DNA of 56,321 nt. Origin: Lachnospiraceae bacterium. GTDB taxonomy: Bacteria; Bacillota; Clostridia; Lachnospirales; Lachnospiraceae. Below the pieces are notes generated by a model, which ran no database searches, was not told the origin of the DNA, and saw nothing but the letters and a program-made list of their open reading frames with translations. Below are positions 9,539 to 19,736 of this stretch, in pieces (the stretch's first letter is position 1; each line of letters starts with the position of its first letter). The translations under genes were made by a program, and so were the position numbers. The stretch covers positions 1 through 56,321 of the forward strand of contig JAFUAB010000033.1 of NCBI GenBank assembly GCA_017460885.1, read 5' to 3'.

Positions 9539-9566
9539 GAAAGACTGATCGCATCAGTCTTTCTTT
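9539..9566 (+). terminator. Intrinsic terminator after the leuCD-membrane protein unit
   Basis: There is a perfect 11-bp stem, GAAAGACTGAT (9539-9549) with ATCAGTCTTTC (9553-9563), with a 3-base loop and a short T run. It lies 75 bases after the stop codon at 9464 and before the endoglucanase gene. Confidence 0.75.
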
Positions 9567-9692
9567 GGTTACGGAAACGCTTCCTGCGTCTGTTCCGGAA
9601 AAATCAATGTTTGTCCTTTTGACCATATAAAAGCAAAAATTTAAAATCGGCTGACAATATTTAGAAATAATTTTTTTAAACGGAGTGGTATT

Positions 9693-11114
9693 ATGAGAAA
9701 TATGAAATATTCGAAATTAACCGGAATGATCATAGCTGTCTGTCTGCTGACCGGTTGTGGGCAGAATGCTTCCACCGTGCCGGAGCCTGCGGCAGAACAG
9801 GAGACTATTGTTGAGGAGGGACAGACTGTGTCCGAAACAGCGGAGTCCTCACAGAGTATGCCGGAGGAAAAGCCTGATGCCGGCAATGCGAACGATATCG
9901 CAGAGGATGACGGTACCCCCGGAACCGAACAGGATGGCACAGAGGAAATGAAGGATACCGTAAACGGAGCTTTTCAGATGTCAGACGGAATAATCTTACC
10001 CGAATTAAAGCTTAATGATCTGTCGATCCCGCAGGGTACTGCCTTTGAATATGTAAATGATTGCGGTGTGGGCTTTAATCTGGGCAATACCTTTGATGCA
10101 TATAATGACGGAAGCTTTTCCGATGAGATGTCTACAGAGACCTTCTGGCAGAAGGATCAGACGTCCGAAGAGCTTATACATGCGCTTCATGAGTTCGGAT
10201 TCGATACCATCAGGATCCCTGTATCGTGGCATAATCATGTGGATGACAGCTACAACATCTCGGAACCCTGGCTGGATCGTGTGAACGAGGTGGTTGACTG
10301 GGCAATAGATGAAGATATGCATGTGATCATCAATATCCATCATGACAATCACCCCGAGGCAGACTGCTTTTATCCCGACAAAGCTCATATGGATCAGTCC
10401 AGGAAGTATATAAAACGGATATGGGAACAGCTGTCGGAGAGATTTAAGGATTATGATGACAGGCTGATATTTGAAGCCATGAATGAACCCAGACTTGTGG
10501 GTCATGAGAACGAATGGTGGATCGATCCTGAAAATGAAGACTGTATCGAGTCAATAGAGTGCATTAATGAGCTGGATCAGCTTTTTGTCAATACTGTAAG
10601 GGCATCGGGAGGGAACAATACTTCACGGTATCTGATGGTTCCCGGGTATGATGCGTCCATAGACGGTGCCCTTCACAATAGCTTCGTATTACCGACAGAC
10701 CCCGCCGATGAAACCGGGGATCGGGCAAACGGACATATATTACTGTCGATCCACGGCTATACGCCGTATTCCTTTGCGCTGGAGTATCCGGGCACCGACA
10801 TCTTTGATCTGTCGAGTGCGGACAGCACCAGAGATTTGGACAGCTATATGAATAAGCTGTACACGACCTTCATCAAAAACAATATCCCCGTGATGATAGG
10901 AGAGTACGGATCCAGGGATAAGAACGGTAACCTGCAGGCCAGAGTCAATTTTACCGCTTATTATGTCAGACTGGCCAGAGCGAGGGGCATGTCGTGTTCA
11001 CTCTGGGACAATAACGCATGGAGCGGAGACGGAGAGATATTCGGAGTAGTGAACCGCAGTGAACCGCAGGAATCCAATTTTGATATTTTATCGGCGATCA
11101 TGACTTACAAATAA
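9693..11114 (+). CDS. GH5 endoglucanase-like lipoprotein
   Basis: Predicted surface lipoprotein glycosidase that hydrolyses beta-1,4-glucan or a related hemicellulose. The signal peptide ends in the lipobox LTGC (Cys about residue 22). An acidic Glu/Ser/Thr-rich linker follows (about 23-110), then a GH5 barrel: GVGFNLGNTFDAY, NIHHDNH, the acid/base Glu in EAMNEP (about 265) and the nucleophile Glu in MIGEYGS (about 404). The 473-residue length suits a single catalytic domain plus tether. The xylanase gene starts 4 bases after its stop, so the two are probably co-translated. The exact substrate (cellulose, mixed-linkage glucan, xyloglucan) cannot be read from the sequence. Confidence 0.93.
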   Translation: MRNMKYSKLTGMIIAVCLLTGCGQNASTVPEPAAEQETIVEEGQTVSETAESSQSMPEEKPDAGNANDIAEDDGTPGTEQDGTEEMKDTVNGAFQMSDGIILPELKLNDLSIPQGTAFEYVNDCGVGFNLGNTFDAYNDGSFSDEMSTETFWQKDQTSEELIHALHEFGFDTIRIPVSWHNHVDDSYNISEPWLDRVNEVVDWAIDEDMHVIINIHHDNHPEADCFYPDKAHMDQSRKYIKRIWEQLSERFKDYDDRLIFEAMNEPRLVGHENEWWIDPENEDCIESIECINELDQLFVNTVRASGGNNTSRYLMVPGYDASIDGALHNSFVLPTDPADETGDRANGHILLSIHGYTPYSFALEYPGTDIFDLSSADSTRDLDSYMNKLYTTFIKNNIPVMIGEYGSRDKNGNLQARVNFTAYYVRLARARGMSCSLWDNNAWSGDGEIFGVVNRSEPQESNFDILSAIMTYK

Positions 11115-11118
11115 ACCA

Positions 11119-13080
11119 ATGGAGAATATGCTGCTTAATAAGATCGGAATAAACAGGATAATTGCCGTGCTGCTTGCAACAGCAGTAGTCTTTTTGAATG
11201 TTGGAGCGGGTACCGTGAGTGTCAGGGCTGCCGAGGCCGCAACAGACGGAGATCAAGAGATCGTCGAGCTTGACGAGCTTTTTGAGGATTATTTTCGTGT
11301 CGGAGTAGCGGTTCAGGCCATTGATCACTGGAACGATCCTACCGCGGAGATCGGTAATCCGGATAAGGAAAAGCTGATCGATGCCTGCTTTAATTCCATG
11401 ACCTTTGGAAACGAGCTGAAGCCTGCCTATAATTTTGATCCGGCCTCCGCGACCCTATTTAAGGTCGATCCGGCGGCAGAAGAGCTGCTGAACTGGGCCA
11501 GACAACACGAAATGCCGGTCAGAGGTCATGTGCTGGTATGGCATTCACAGGTCGACCCGTCAATATTTGCGAAGGATTTCAAAGCCTTGAGCAACGGCAA
11601 GGTTACTAAAAACGAAAATGACGAGCTGGACGAGGAATGCCTGGTTGACAGGGATGAGCTGATCCGTCGTCTGAGGACATATATTTACGGAGTGATCGAG
11701 TATACCTATGCCAATGGATACGGCGATGTGATCTATGCCTGGGATGTAGTCAACGAGGCCACGGAAGAAAAGAATCCCGACGGTCTCAGAAACAGCTACT
11801 GGAAACGTATAATCGGTCCCGAATTCCTTTATTACAGCTTTCTTTTTGCCAGAGAGGCGACGGATAAATATGCACGTGAATACGCTGCGGATTATGGAAT
11901 GGATCCGGACGGAGATCTTTCACCGATATTGCCGGAACTTTTTTACAACGATTACAACGAGTGGTTTGATTCCCGCAGGGATACGATCATCAGATTTATC
12001 TCTGAGGAGAAATATAACCCCGGACAGTCCCTGATAAAGAGTGAAGCTATAGCTCAGGGCGGAGACGGAACGATACTCGGGGACGGTCTGATTGACGGTA
12101 TCGGAATGCAGGGACATCTGGATGATACCCAGAATATTGATAAATACATTACCGCTCTGGAAAAGTATGATGAGTGCATCGGGAACGTGCATATTACCGA
12201 ACTCGATGTCGGCATCACGGGATCCGGAAGCTCCGCTTATTATAAGCAGGCCAAATTCTATTACGATTTCTTCTCACGTCTTATGCAGGCGGCAGATGAG
12301 GGGGTGGGTCTTAAGTCCGTGACCTTCTGGGGTCTTACCGACGACGCATCCTGGAGAAAAGGAGCGGATCCGCTTCTTTTTAACGGAAAGCTGAAACCAA
12401 AGAGCGCCTTTGATGCAGTGGTTATGGCCGGGAGTAAAGCGGATTTCACGATAGCGAAGGTTTCCGATGCCGTCTCTGCCGACGGAAGCCTGTATATAGA
12501 TTTTGAGCCGACGGGAGACAAGCTTCCGCTGATACCAAAGCTTGGTTTTAAATCCCGGGGAACCGGGCATCAGGCAAATCTTATGCTGGTCAATACCGAT
12601 AATCATACCGAAAATGCGGATACCGGCTACTGTCTGAAGGTATCCCGCAGCGAACAGGATGCTTCTGTTAAACTGGATGTTGCGGGCTTCAAAGGCAATA
12701 TAATATCTGCCGTTATATATGCTAAGGCTGATGATCCGCTCATTTCCCTGGGGCTTGATACAGGAGACGAGCCGTTGATCAGAACCTTTGAATCGTCTTC
12801 GGACTGGACCGAACTGAATGCAATGTTTGAAATATCCGAAAATGCCGATTCCGTATCACTGTTTGTTGAAACGGACGGGAGCGCTGACATTTTTATCGAT
12901 GATGTCACTGTCCGAAAGGGTGACAGAGACAGTTATGAAAAATATTTGAAGGAAAATGAGTCCGGAAATGAGACAACAGAAACGGCAGAAACAGCGGAAA
13001 CAGCGGAATCACCAGCTCCCCAGCCAAAAGAGCCGGGACTCCTTCAGAGGATCATAAATTTTTTCAGAGGTCTGTTCTGA
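11119..13080 (+). CDS. GH10 endo-1,4-beta-xylanase with C-terminal carbohydrate-binding-like module
   Basis: Secreted xylanase of 653 residues. A hydrophobic signal region ends near VSVRAAEA (about 38). The GH10 domain follows to about residue 420, with WHSQ, the acid/base Glu in DVVNEA (about 213) and the nucleophile Glu in ITELDVG (about 361). The C-terminal part (about 450-610) is a beta-sandwich resembling CBM4/9/22-type modules, with the closing motif DIFIDDVTVRKG. A TETAETAE repeat and a Pro-rich linker lead to a short amphipathic tail (INFFRGLF) that might associate with membrane or a partner; that is inference. The start lacks a good ribosome site and lies 4 bases after the GH5 stop, implying translational coupling. 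Confidence 0.94.
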   Translation: MENMLLNKIGINRIIAVLLATAVVFLNVGAGTVSVRAAEAATDGDQEIVELDELFEDYFRVGVAVQAIDHWNDPTAEIGNPDKEKLIDACFNSMTFGNELKPAYNFDPASATLFKVDPAAEELLNWARQHEMPVRGHVLVWHSQVDPSIFAKDFKALSNGKVTKNENDELDEECLVDRDELIRRLRTYIYGVIEYTYANGYGDVIYAWDVVNEATEEKNPDGLRNSYWKRIIGPEFLYYSFLFAREATDKYAREYAADYGMDPDGDLSPILPELFYNDYNEWFDSRRDTIIRFISEEKYNPGQSLIKSEAIAQGGDGTILGDGLIDGIGMQGHLDDTQNIDKYITALEKYDECIGNVHITELDVGITGSGSSAYYKQAKFYYDFFSRLMQAADEGVGLKSVTFWGLTDDASWRKGADPLLFNGKLKPKSAFDAVVMAGSKADFTIAKVSDAVSADGSLYIDFEPTGDKLPLIPKLGFKSRGTGHQANLMLVNTDNHTENADTGYCLKVSRSEQDASVKLDVAGFKGNIISAVIYAKADDPLISLGLDTGDEPLIRTFESSSDWTELNAMFEISENADSVSLFVETDGSADIFIDDVTVRKGDRDSYEKYLKENESGNETTETAETAETAESPAPQPKEPGLLQRIINFFRGLF

Positions 13081-13209
13081 GTAAACTCTCTGATCAGCAT
13101 TTTACCTGAACAAAACGCCTGTTATCCTACCTTTATTCAGGAATTTAAAATGAGTCAATTGTATAAAATGCACAATGAATTACATTAAAAATCGGAAATA
13201 GTATATATT

Positions 13210-13238
13210 TTGACCATATTTTATTGTTTGAATATAAT
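13210..13238 (+). promoter_or_regulatory. Near-consensus sigma-A promoter for the sugar-uptake locus
   Basis: TTGACC (13210-13215), exactly 17 bases, then TATAAT (13233-13238), in an AT-rich 285-base gap after the xylanase gene. It is the best promoter match I found in the window and faces the large transport locus that begins at 13366. Confidence 0.75.
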
Positions 13239-13365
13239 AGTTATGTTAAAATAATATTTCGAAGGACTAAAAGGTTTTACCTTCATGACAGAATCCGGGT
13301 CCGGCCGATACATTGCATTCTGTCAACGTGAGATTCGCATTATTTATTTCGGAGATGACGGTTTA

Positions 13366-16317
13366 ATGAACTCAACTCTTAAGAAAATCCTTATAACGGC
13401 AGCTGTGATTGCCGCATTCGTTGTTCTTTGCGTTCTGTTATCACTCAGAGATGTGGAAGATTTCCACGAAAAATACGCCGGAGCCGACCTGAGCACCGAT
13501 GTAGAGGGTCTCGAGAGGGTCGGTACATATACGGGATATCTCAAGCAGCATTCCGACGCTGCATACGTAAAGGATACGAATATCGACATAGATATCATGA
13601 ATTACAGGTCGGACGACGGAGATGTTTCGATATCCGAGGAATATGGTCGTAAATCCATTCATACAGGCACCGGTTCCGTGATTTCTTTTGATGTGAATGT
13701 TCCCCAGACAGGTTTTTACAACTTATACATGGAGTATCTTCTCGAAGAATCAAGAGGTGTTGCCGGTGAGCGTACGGTTTACATTAACGGCGAGGTTCCC
13801 TTTGAAGATGCGAGAAATATTGCCTTTTCCCGTATCTGGACCGATGGCGGACCGGTCAAGACCGATAACCAGGGTAATCAGATCAGACCTACCCAGGTAG
13901 AGGTTTTTGACTGGCAGAGCAGCTACTTCCGCGATGATATGGGATATGTTGTCGAACCGTATCGGTTTTATCTGGAGCAGGGTGTCAGCACGATATCCCT
14001 GCAGGCCGACAATGAACCCATGCTGATATCAGCGTTGAGTCTCAGAAACGAGACCGAACCTCTCGGCTACTCCGAGTACCTGAATAACGGATCGGGAGCT
14101 TCTTCGGATACTGCCAAAACATATGTTGAGACCATACAGGGAGAGGATTCCACTTATCGTTCCGAGTCTTCTCTGTATGCAAAATATGACAGATCTTCGC
14201 CTACTACGGTTCCGAACAGCGTTACCAATACTATACTGAATTATGTCGGCGGCGAAACCTGGCGCAGTAACGGTCAATGGATCGAATGGGAGTTTGAAGT
14301 ACCCGAAGACGGATATTACAATATCACGATCAAGGGACGACAGAACTATTCAAGAGGAAGCGTTTCCGCACGCAAGGTTTATATTGACGGCACGGTACCG
14401 TTTGCGGAACTCACACCGATAGAATTTGAATACAAGAATGACTGGGAGTATATGGATCTGGCCGATGCGGACGGAGTTCCCTTTGATTTCTATCTGAAAA
14501 AGGGTACTCATACGATCAGGCTGGAAGCCACCCTGGGTGCAATGGGAGAGATCCTCTCAGAGCTTGAGGATTCCACCTACAGACTTAATCAGATTTATCG
14601 TAAGGTACTGGTCTACACAGGAGCCAATCCGGATCAGTACAGAGATTACCGTATAGATACCACATATCCGGAGATCATGGAGGCTATGGATCTGGAGTCT
14701 AAGCGACTGTATAAGATTGTGGATGATATGGTAGAGGTTACCGGGCAGAAAGCCGATAATATCGCAAGTGCCCAAACCGTAGCTCAGCAGCTTGAGAGGT
14801 TCTGCAGGAAGCCTCAGAAGATCACTACGGAATTTACTACGTTCAAGGACAACATTACCTCGCTCGGTACCGCATCCCTGAACCTGAGTGAGACCAAGCT
14901 TGATATAGACTATATTGTAGTTAAAGGAACGGATGCAAAGGTTGCGCAGAAGAAGGCAAATTTCTTCTCCAAGCTTGCCCATGAGGGTAAATCCTTCATC
15001 GCATCGTTCTTTGTTGATTACAATGCGGTCGGCGATGTATATGATGAGGCTTCTTCCGACGAGATCGTCAAGGTATGGGTTCTTACGGGACGTGACCAGG
15101 GTACGATCCTTAAGTCTATGGTCGACGATTCGTTTACTCCCGACAGCGGGGTCAAGGTCAATGTCGAGATCGTTGATCCTTCGGCGGTACTGAATGCGGT
15201 TATGGCCGGCAGAGGTCCCAATGTCGTTCTTTCGATAGGGGCAGACCAGCCTGTTAATTATGCGCTACGTAATGCGGCTGAGGACATCACGCAGTTTGAG
15301 GGTTGGGAGGATGTGATGTCGCATTATTCCGGAAGCTCATACGAACAGTACAGTCTTGACGGACATATATACGGTATACCGGAGACGCAGACCTTCAACG
15401 TTATGTTCTATCGTAAGGACGTTATGGAAGAGCTGGAGCTGGAGGTTCCCCAGACCTGGAAGGAACTGATAGAAGAGTTGCCCACCATACAGGGCAATAA
15501 CCTTTCGGTAGGTATTCCTACGGCTGCGGGAAGCTCACAGACCGTGTCCAGCGCGACTAACATCATGTCCAACAGTCCTGATCTTTCCATGTATTTCTCT
15601 CTGTTATTCCAGTATGGAGGGGACATGTATAATGAAGCCGGGACCAAGACTACGGTTGATACGGAAGAGGGCATACGCGCATTTGACGATTATGTCAGAT
15701 ACTTCAATGATTACGGAATTCCTACGGTTTACGATTTCGTGAGCCGTTTCAGATCAGGTGAAATGCCTATAGGTATTGCGGCATATTCCACATACAATAC
15801 ACTGATGGTATCGGCTCCGGAGATAAGAGGTCTGTGGGACTTCACTCTGATCCCGGGTACCGAGAGAACCGACAGTGCAGGCAATACCTATATCGACAGA
15901 TCCGACTTTATCACCGGCAATGCGACAATGATGATCACTACGGATGACGAACAGCTTAAGCAGTCCTCGTGGGAGTTTATGAAGTGGTGGGCACAGCCTG
16001 ATACACAGATCAGGTTCGGCCGCGAGATCGAGGCTCTGCTCGGGTCCTCGGCCAGATACGCCACAGCCAACAGGGATGCTTTCTCAAATCTGAGTTGGAG
16101 TACGGACGATATAGCGGTTCTTAATGCACAGTGGGATGAGACCAGAGGCATCAGAGAGGTACCCGGCGGATACTTTACCGGACGCCATATCTCCAATGCG
16201 ATCCGTAAGGTCATCAATGATAAGGATGACTCTCGTGAGACTATAATCGACTATTCGATCAAGATAGACGAGGAGATTACGAAGAAACGAATTGAATTCG
16301 GCATGGTCACTTATTAG
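13366..16317 (+). CDS. Membrane-anchored sugar-binding protein fused to two CBM-like modules
   Basis: 983 residues from the ATG at 13366, preferred because the first 20 residues are then a clean membrane anchor (ILITAAVIAAFVVLCVLL) and GGAG lies upstream. An in-frame ATG at 13285 would add 27 polar residues. Two beta-sandwich modules follow (about residues 70-230 and 260-420). Both contain the pattern G-[YF]-Y-N-[LI]-x-[MI], an Arg-rich [RK]-x-VYI-[ND]-G and a strand beginning FYL, like CBM35/CBM6-type carbohydrate-binding domains. A helical linker leads to a family-1 extracellular solute-binding fold (about 560-970) with VMFYRKDV, PQTWKELIE and WEFMKWWAQP. It is probably the receptor for the permeases encoded next. 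The fusion of binding modules to a binding protein is unusual. Confidence 0.85.
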   Translation: MNSTLKKILITAAVIAAFVVLCVLLSLRDVEDFHEKYAGADLSTDVEGLERVGTYTGYLKQHSDAAYVKDTNIDIDIMNYRSDDGDVSISEEYGRKSIHTGTGSVISFDVNVPQTGFYNLYMEYLLEESRGVAGERTVYINGEVPFEDARNIAFSRIWTDGGPVKTDNQGNQIRPTQVEVFDWQSSYFRDDMGYVVEPYRFYLEQGVSTISLQADNEPMLISALSLRNETEPLGYSEYLNNGSGASSDTAKTYVETIQGEDSTYRSESSLYAKYDRSSPTTVPNSVTNTILNYVGGETWRSNGQWIEWEFEVPEDGYYNITIKGRQNYSRGSVSARKVYIDGTVPFAELTPIEFEYKNDWEYMDLADADGVPFDFYLKKGTHTIRLEATLGAMGEILSELEDSTYRLNQIYRKVLVYTGANPDQYRDYRIDTTYPEIMEAMDLESKRLYKIVDDMVEVTGQKADNIASAQTVAQQLERFCRKPQKITTEFTTFKDNITSLGTASLNLSETKLDIDYIVVKGTDAKVAQKKANFFSKLAHEGKSFIASFFVDYNAVGDVYDEASSDEIVKVWVLTGRDQGTILKSMVDDSFTPDSGVKVNVEIVDPSAVLNAVMAGRGPNVVLSIGADQPVNYALRNAAEDITQFEGWEDVMSHYSGSSYEQYSLDGHIYGIPETQTFNVMFYRKDVMEELELEVPQTWKELIEELPTIQGNNLSVGIPTAAGSSQTVSSATNIMSNSPDLSMYFSLLFQYGGDMYNEAGTKTTVDTEEGIRAFDDYVRYFNDYGIPTVYDFVSRFRSGEMPIGIAAYSTYNTLMVSAPEIRGLWDFTLIPGTERTDSAGNTYIDRSDFITGNATMMITTDDEQLKQSSWEFMKWWAQPDTQIRFGREIEALLGSSARYATANRDAFSNLSWSTDDIAVLNAQWDETRGIREVPGGYFTGRHISNAIRKVINDKDDSRETIIDYSIKIDEEITKKRIEFGMVTY

Positions 16318-16326
16318 AGGTAAGTT

Positions 16327-17292
16327 ATGAGCAGTAATACGGCAGTTACCAAAGACAGCAGTTACATCAAAAAGTATTTTGCCTTGCGTAAGCATGAAGC
16401 AGGTATCACATGGAAGAAGATGAAGCTTTCGAAAACATGTTATCTGTTTTTGCTTCCGTATGCGATCCTTTTTACGATGTTCTACGTATTTCCCGTAGTT
16501 GCGTCAATTTATTACAGTTTTACATACTATAACATTCTTGAAAGTCCCAGATTTATCGGCCTTTCAAACTATATAAGTCTTATATTGGAGGACGACATCT
16601 TCCTTCTGGGCGTAAAGAATACACTGATGATCGCTATCGTTACGGGACCTTTGGGATATATCATGTCATTCCTGTTTGCATGGCTGATCAACGAGCTCCC
16701 GAGATGGGTAAGGTCCGTGGCGGTCATAGTTTTCTATGCCCCTTCGATAGCCGGCAACTGTTACGTTATCTTTTCGGTTTTCTTCAGAGGCGATGCGTAC
16801 GGATATGTCAACGCATTGCTGATGAACATGGGTATCATCGATACGCCTAAGCTTTGGCTGATAGATCCCAAGTATATGCTTCCGATCTGTATGATCGTTA
16901 TCCTGTGGATGAGTCTCGGTACCGGATTCCTGTCATTCGTTGCCGGTCTTCAGGGCGTTGACAAATCACAGTTTGAGGCCGGATATATGGATGGCATCAA
17001 GAACCGCTGGCAGGAACTGTGGTTCATAACCCTTCCGAATATGAAGCCCATGCTGATGTTTGGTGCCGTTATGTCCATAACCCAGGCGTTCGGTGTCTGC
17101 GATGTTACGATGGCTCTGTGCGGTTATCCAAGTACGGATTATGCAGCCAGAACGATAGTAACCCACCTTTTTGACTATGGTTTTTCGCGATTTGAAATGG
17201 GATACGCCTGTGCGATCGCTACGATACTGTTCTTGATGATGATACTTTGCAATAAAGCTATCCAGAGTCTGCTGAGGAGAGTAGGAACCTGA
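16327..17292 (+). CDS. Sugar ABC importer permease (MalF/UgpA type)
   Basis: 321-residue inner-membrane permease with six or so hydrophobic segments, starting at LFLLPYAILFTMFYVFPVV. The cytoplasmic EAA loop reads EAGYMDGIKNRWQELWFITL, the site that docks the ATPase. It starts 9 bases after the fused binding protein and ends one base before the partner permease. No ATPase gene is nearby, which in Firmicutes usually means a shared MsmX/MsmK-type ATPase. Substrate is unknown; context suggests a plant-polysaccharide fragment. Confidence 0.93.
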   Translation: MSSNTAVTKDSSYIKKYFALRKHEAGITWKKMKLSKTCYLFLLPYAILFTMFYVFPVVASIYYSFTYYNILESPRFIGLSNYISLILEDDIFLLGVKNTLMIAIVTGPLGYIMSFLFAWLINELPRWVRSVAVIVFYAPSIAGNCYVIFSVFFRGDAYGYVNALLMNMGIIDTPKLWLIDPKYMLPICMIVILWMSLGTGFLSFVAGLQGVDKSQFEAGYMDGIKNRWQELWFITLPNMKPMLMFGAVMSITQAFGVCDVTMALCGYPSTDYAARTIVTHLFDYGFSRFEMGYACAIATILFLMMILCNKAIQSLLRRVGT

Positions 17293-17293
17293 T

Positions 17294-18199
17294 ATGAGCA
17301 AGAAGAAAAAACAGGAATTGGCCGGAGAGAAGCCTTACAGAAAAAAGCTCATCAAAAGAAGAAAGCCCAACAGATCCATTGCCGGAGATATCGTTTTATA
17401 TCTTTTCCTGGCGCTGGTTGCCTTTGTTATGGCCTTTCCGATCATTTATGCCGTGAGCAGCGCACTTAAACCACTGGACGAACTGTTTAAGTTTCCTCCG
17501 ACGATATTTGCACAGCATCCGACCACGGATAATTTCTCGGATCTGTTTGTGACGATGGGTAAATCGTGGGTTACATTTTCGAGATATCTTTTCAATACCG
17601 TGTTCATTACCTTCGTTGGTACCTTCGGGCATCTGCTCGTGGCATCCATGGGCGCTTTTGTACTGGCCAAGTATGAATTTCCCGGAAACCAGGCTTTCTT
17701 TAAGCTTGTAACGGTTGCCATGATGTTTACGGGATATGTTACTCAGATCCCCAACTATCTGATCCTCAACAAACTCGGATGGATCGATACCTACTGGTCG
17801 ATCATCATTCCGGCATTTGCCTCACCTATGGGTCTTTTCCTTATGAAGCAGTTTATGGAGGGGCTTCCGACTTCGCTGATCGAGGCTGCCAAAATAGACG
17901 GTGCCAGTGAATGGAAGGTATTTTACAGTATAGTAATGCCCAATGTTAAACCTGCTTGGATGACTCTGATCATCTTTCAGGTTCAGGCATTGTGGAACAA
18001 TAAGGCGTCAACGTATATCTACTCCGAGGAACGCAAAACCCTTGTATATGCACTGCAGCAGATCCAGAGCGGCGGAATCGCCCGTACGGGACAGGGCGCG
18101 GCTGTTCTTGTGGTGGTTATGATCGTGCCGATCATGATATTCGTATTCTCGGAGAGCCAGATACTCGAAACAATGGCAAGCTCAGGTTTGAAGGATTAA
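17294..18199 (+). CDS. Sugar ABC importer permease (MalG/UgpE type)
   Basis: 301-residue partner of the preceding permease. A basic N-terminus (KKKKQELAGEKPYRKK) precedes the first membrane segment. The EAA loop is EAAKIDGASEWKVFYSIVMP. The C-terminus ends in the family-typical GLKD. The gene starts one base after the previous stop and is followed 5 bases later by the NHL protein, so it is tightly operonic. The two permeases form a heterodimeric channel with the CBM-fused binding protein as the likely receptor. Confidence 0.93.
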   Translation: MSKKKKQELAGEKPYRKKLIKRRKPNRSIAGDIVLYLFLALVAFVMAFPIIYAVSSALKPLDELFKFPPTIFAQHPTTDNFSDLFVTMGKSWVTFSRYLFNTVFITFVGTFGHLLVASMGAFVLAKYEFPGNQAFFKLVTVAMMFTGYVTQIPNYLILNKLGWIDTYWSIIIPAFASPMGLFLMKQFMEGLPTSLIEAAKIDGASEWKVFYSIVMPNVKPAWMTLIIFQVQALWNNKASTYIYSEERKTLVYALQQIQSGGIARTGQGAAVLVVVMIVPIMIFVFSESQILETMASSGLKD

Positions 18200-18204
18200 G
18201 ACAT

Positions 18205-19713
18205 ATGACTAAGATTAGATCATTCATTCCACGAATAATAACTTTTGCGGGCGCGGCGCTGTTTGCCGTTATGAGTCCGATCACTTCCTATGCGTCCACT
18301 CATGAGCATGGTTATACCTATAACTATGATTTCTGGGAGGATGTACAGGATTCTCCGGATTTCTATTCGCCGTCCAAGGTATTTACCTCGGTTGATCTCG
18401 GACTTGAGACACCCCTTTTTAATCCGCAGGGACTGACCGTGGTCGGAGATAAGATGTATATCACCGACAGCGGTAACAACCGCATTATCGAGCTTGAGAT
18501 CGATGATGTGGAGAGTCTGACCGTTACAAGGATCATAGACGAGGTAAACGGAGCCGAACCATCCACATTTTCGAATCCTACGGATGTGGCTGTTTCGGAG
18601 GACGGTAATTTCTTTGTCGCGGATCAGGGCAACAATCGTGTCATCAAGTTTGATAACGATCAGAATTATCTTATGACGTTTGTAAAGCCGACCGACTCGG
18701 CGTTGGATGCACAGCTCACGTTCCAGCCCAAAAAGCTGGTCGTGGATACCGCGGAGCGCGTATACTGCATAGCTACCGGTATCAACAAGGGGCTGTGCAA
18801 ATACGAGCCGGACGGTGTCTTTTCGGGATTCGTCGGTGCGACACCCGCATCGTATGATTTCATAGATTATATCTGGAAAAAATTTGCTTCACAGGAGCAG
18901 CGCGCCCAGATGGAGGCATTTGTTCCGACAGAGTATGACAATATAGTTATGGACTATGAGGGCTTCATCTACGCCGTTACATCGGCAGCCAGTGAGGAAG
19001 ATCTTGACAACGGGACAGCTGACGCTGTACGCAAGATCAACCTTCTCGGCAACGATATTCTTGTACGTAACGGTAATTATCCCGTCTTCGGTGATCTTTA
19101 CTGGGGTACGGGAGCGGGACACTCCGGACCTTCACTTTTCTCGGATGTCTGCGTTTTTGAAAACGATATTTATGTCTGCCTGGACAGAAACCGCGGCAGA
19201 CTTTTCGGATATGACGATCAGGGACGTCTGGTTTTTGCATTCGGCGGTAACGGTAATATGGATGGTTATTTCCGCAATCCCATCGGAGTAGCCGCATGCG
19301 GACATAATATGTTTGTACTGGATTCCCTTGACTGTGCGATAACCGCCTTTAAGCCTACCGAATTCGGCAATCTGGTTTATCAGGCGATAGAACAGTTCGA
19401 TGAAGGCAATTATGATCTGTCCGGGCAGACATGGCAAGAGGTTATGAATATGAACGGTAATTATGATCTGGCCTATATCGGTATCGGACGTTCTCTTCTT
19501 CGTCAGGAGAAGTATCACGAAGCCATGCAGTATTTTGAACTCAAATATGATGACGAAAACTATTCCAAGGCATTTAAGCAATACCGCAAGGAATGGGTGG
19601 AAGAGAACATCGTTATCATACTGGTGGTCATACTGGCAGCGTTTTTTATTCCGATGGGTATCGGGAGATATAAGAAGATCAAACATGACATCGATACCGC
19701 AGATATCTTTTAG
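18205..19713 (+). CDS. Secreted NHL-repeat beta-propeller with TPR-like region and C-terminal membrane anchor
   Basis: 502 residues. A signal peptide (about 1-30, ending TSYAS) precedes at least four NHL-type repeats, for example MYITDSGNNRIIEL and FVADQGNNRVIKF, then DIYVCLDRNRGRLFGY and MFVLDSLDCAITAF. A TPR-like stretch follows (about 395-455: FDEGNYDLSGQTWQEV, then LLRQEKYHEAMQYFELK). One membrane helix near the C-terminus (VIILVVILAAFFIPMGIG) leaves a short basic tail inside. It should sit outside the membrane as an anchored protein-interaction or sugar-sensing scaffold. It lies between two importer gene pairs in a gene order also known to me from other Firmicutes DUF5696 loci. The function is not established. 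Confidence 0.82.
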   Translation: MTKIRSFIPRIITFAGAALFAVMSPITSYASTHEHGYTYNYDFWEDVQDSPDFYSPSKVFTSVDLGLETPLFNPQGLTVVGDKMYITDSGNNRIIELEIDDVESLTVTRIIDEVNGAEPSTFSNPTDVAVSEDGNFFVADQGNNRVIKFDNDQNYLMTFVKPTDSALDAQLTFQPKKLVVDTAERVYCIATGINKGLCKYEPDGVFSGFVGATPASYDFIDYIWKKFASQEQRAQMEAFVPTEYDNIVMDYEGFIYAVTSAASEEDLDNGTADAVRKINLLGNDILVRNGNYPVFGDLYWGTGAGHSGPSLFSDVCVFENDIYVCLDRNRGRLFGYDDQGRLVFAFGGNGNMDGYFRNPIGVAACGHNMFVLDSLDCAITAFKPTEFGNLVYQAIEQFDEGNYDLSGQTWQEVMNMNGNYDLAYIGIGRSLLRQEKYHEAMQYFELKYDDENYSKAFKQYRKEWVEENIVIILVVILAAFFIPMGIGRYKKIKHDIDTADIF

Positions 19714-19736
19714 ATTAAGCACACGGGGTGACTTGG

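Noticed and set aside
12970-13015. Tandem ACAGCGGAA-type repeats
   Set aside because: They encode the TETAETAE linker of the xylanase; simple coding low complexity, not a CRISPR or regulatory array.
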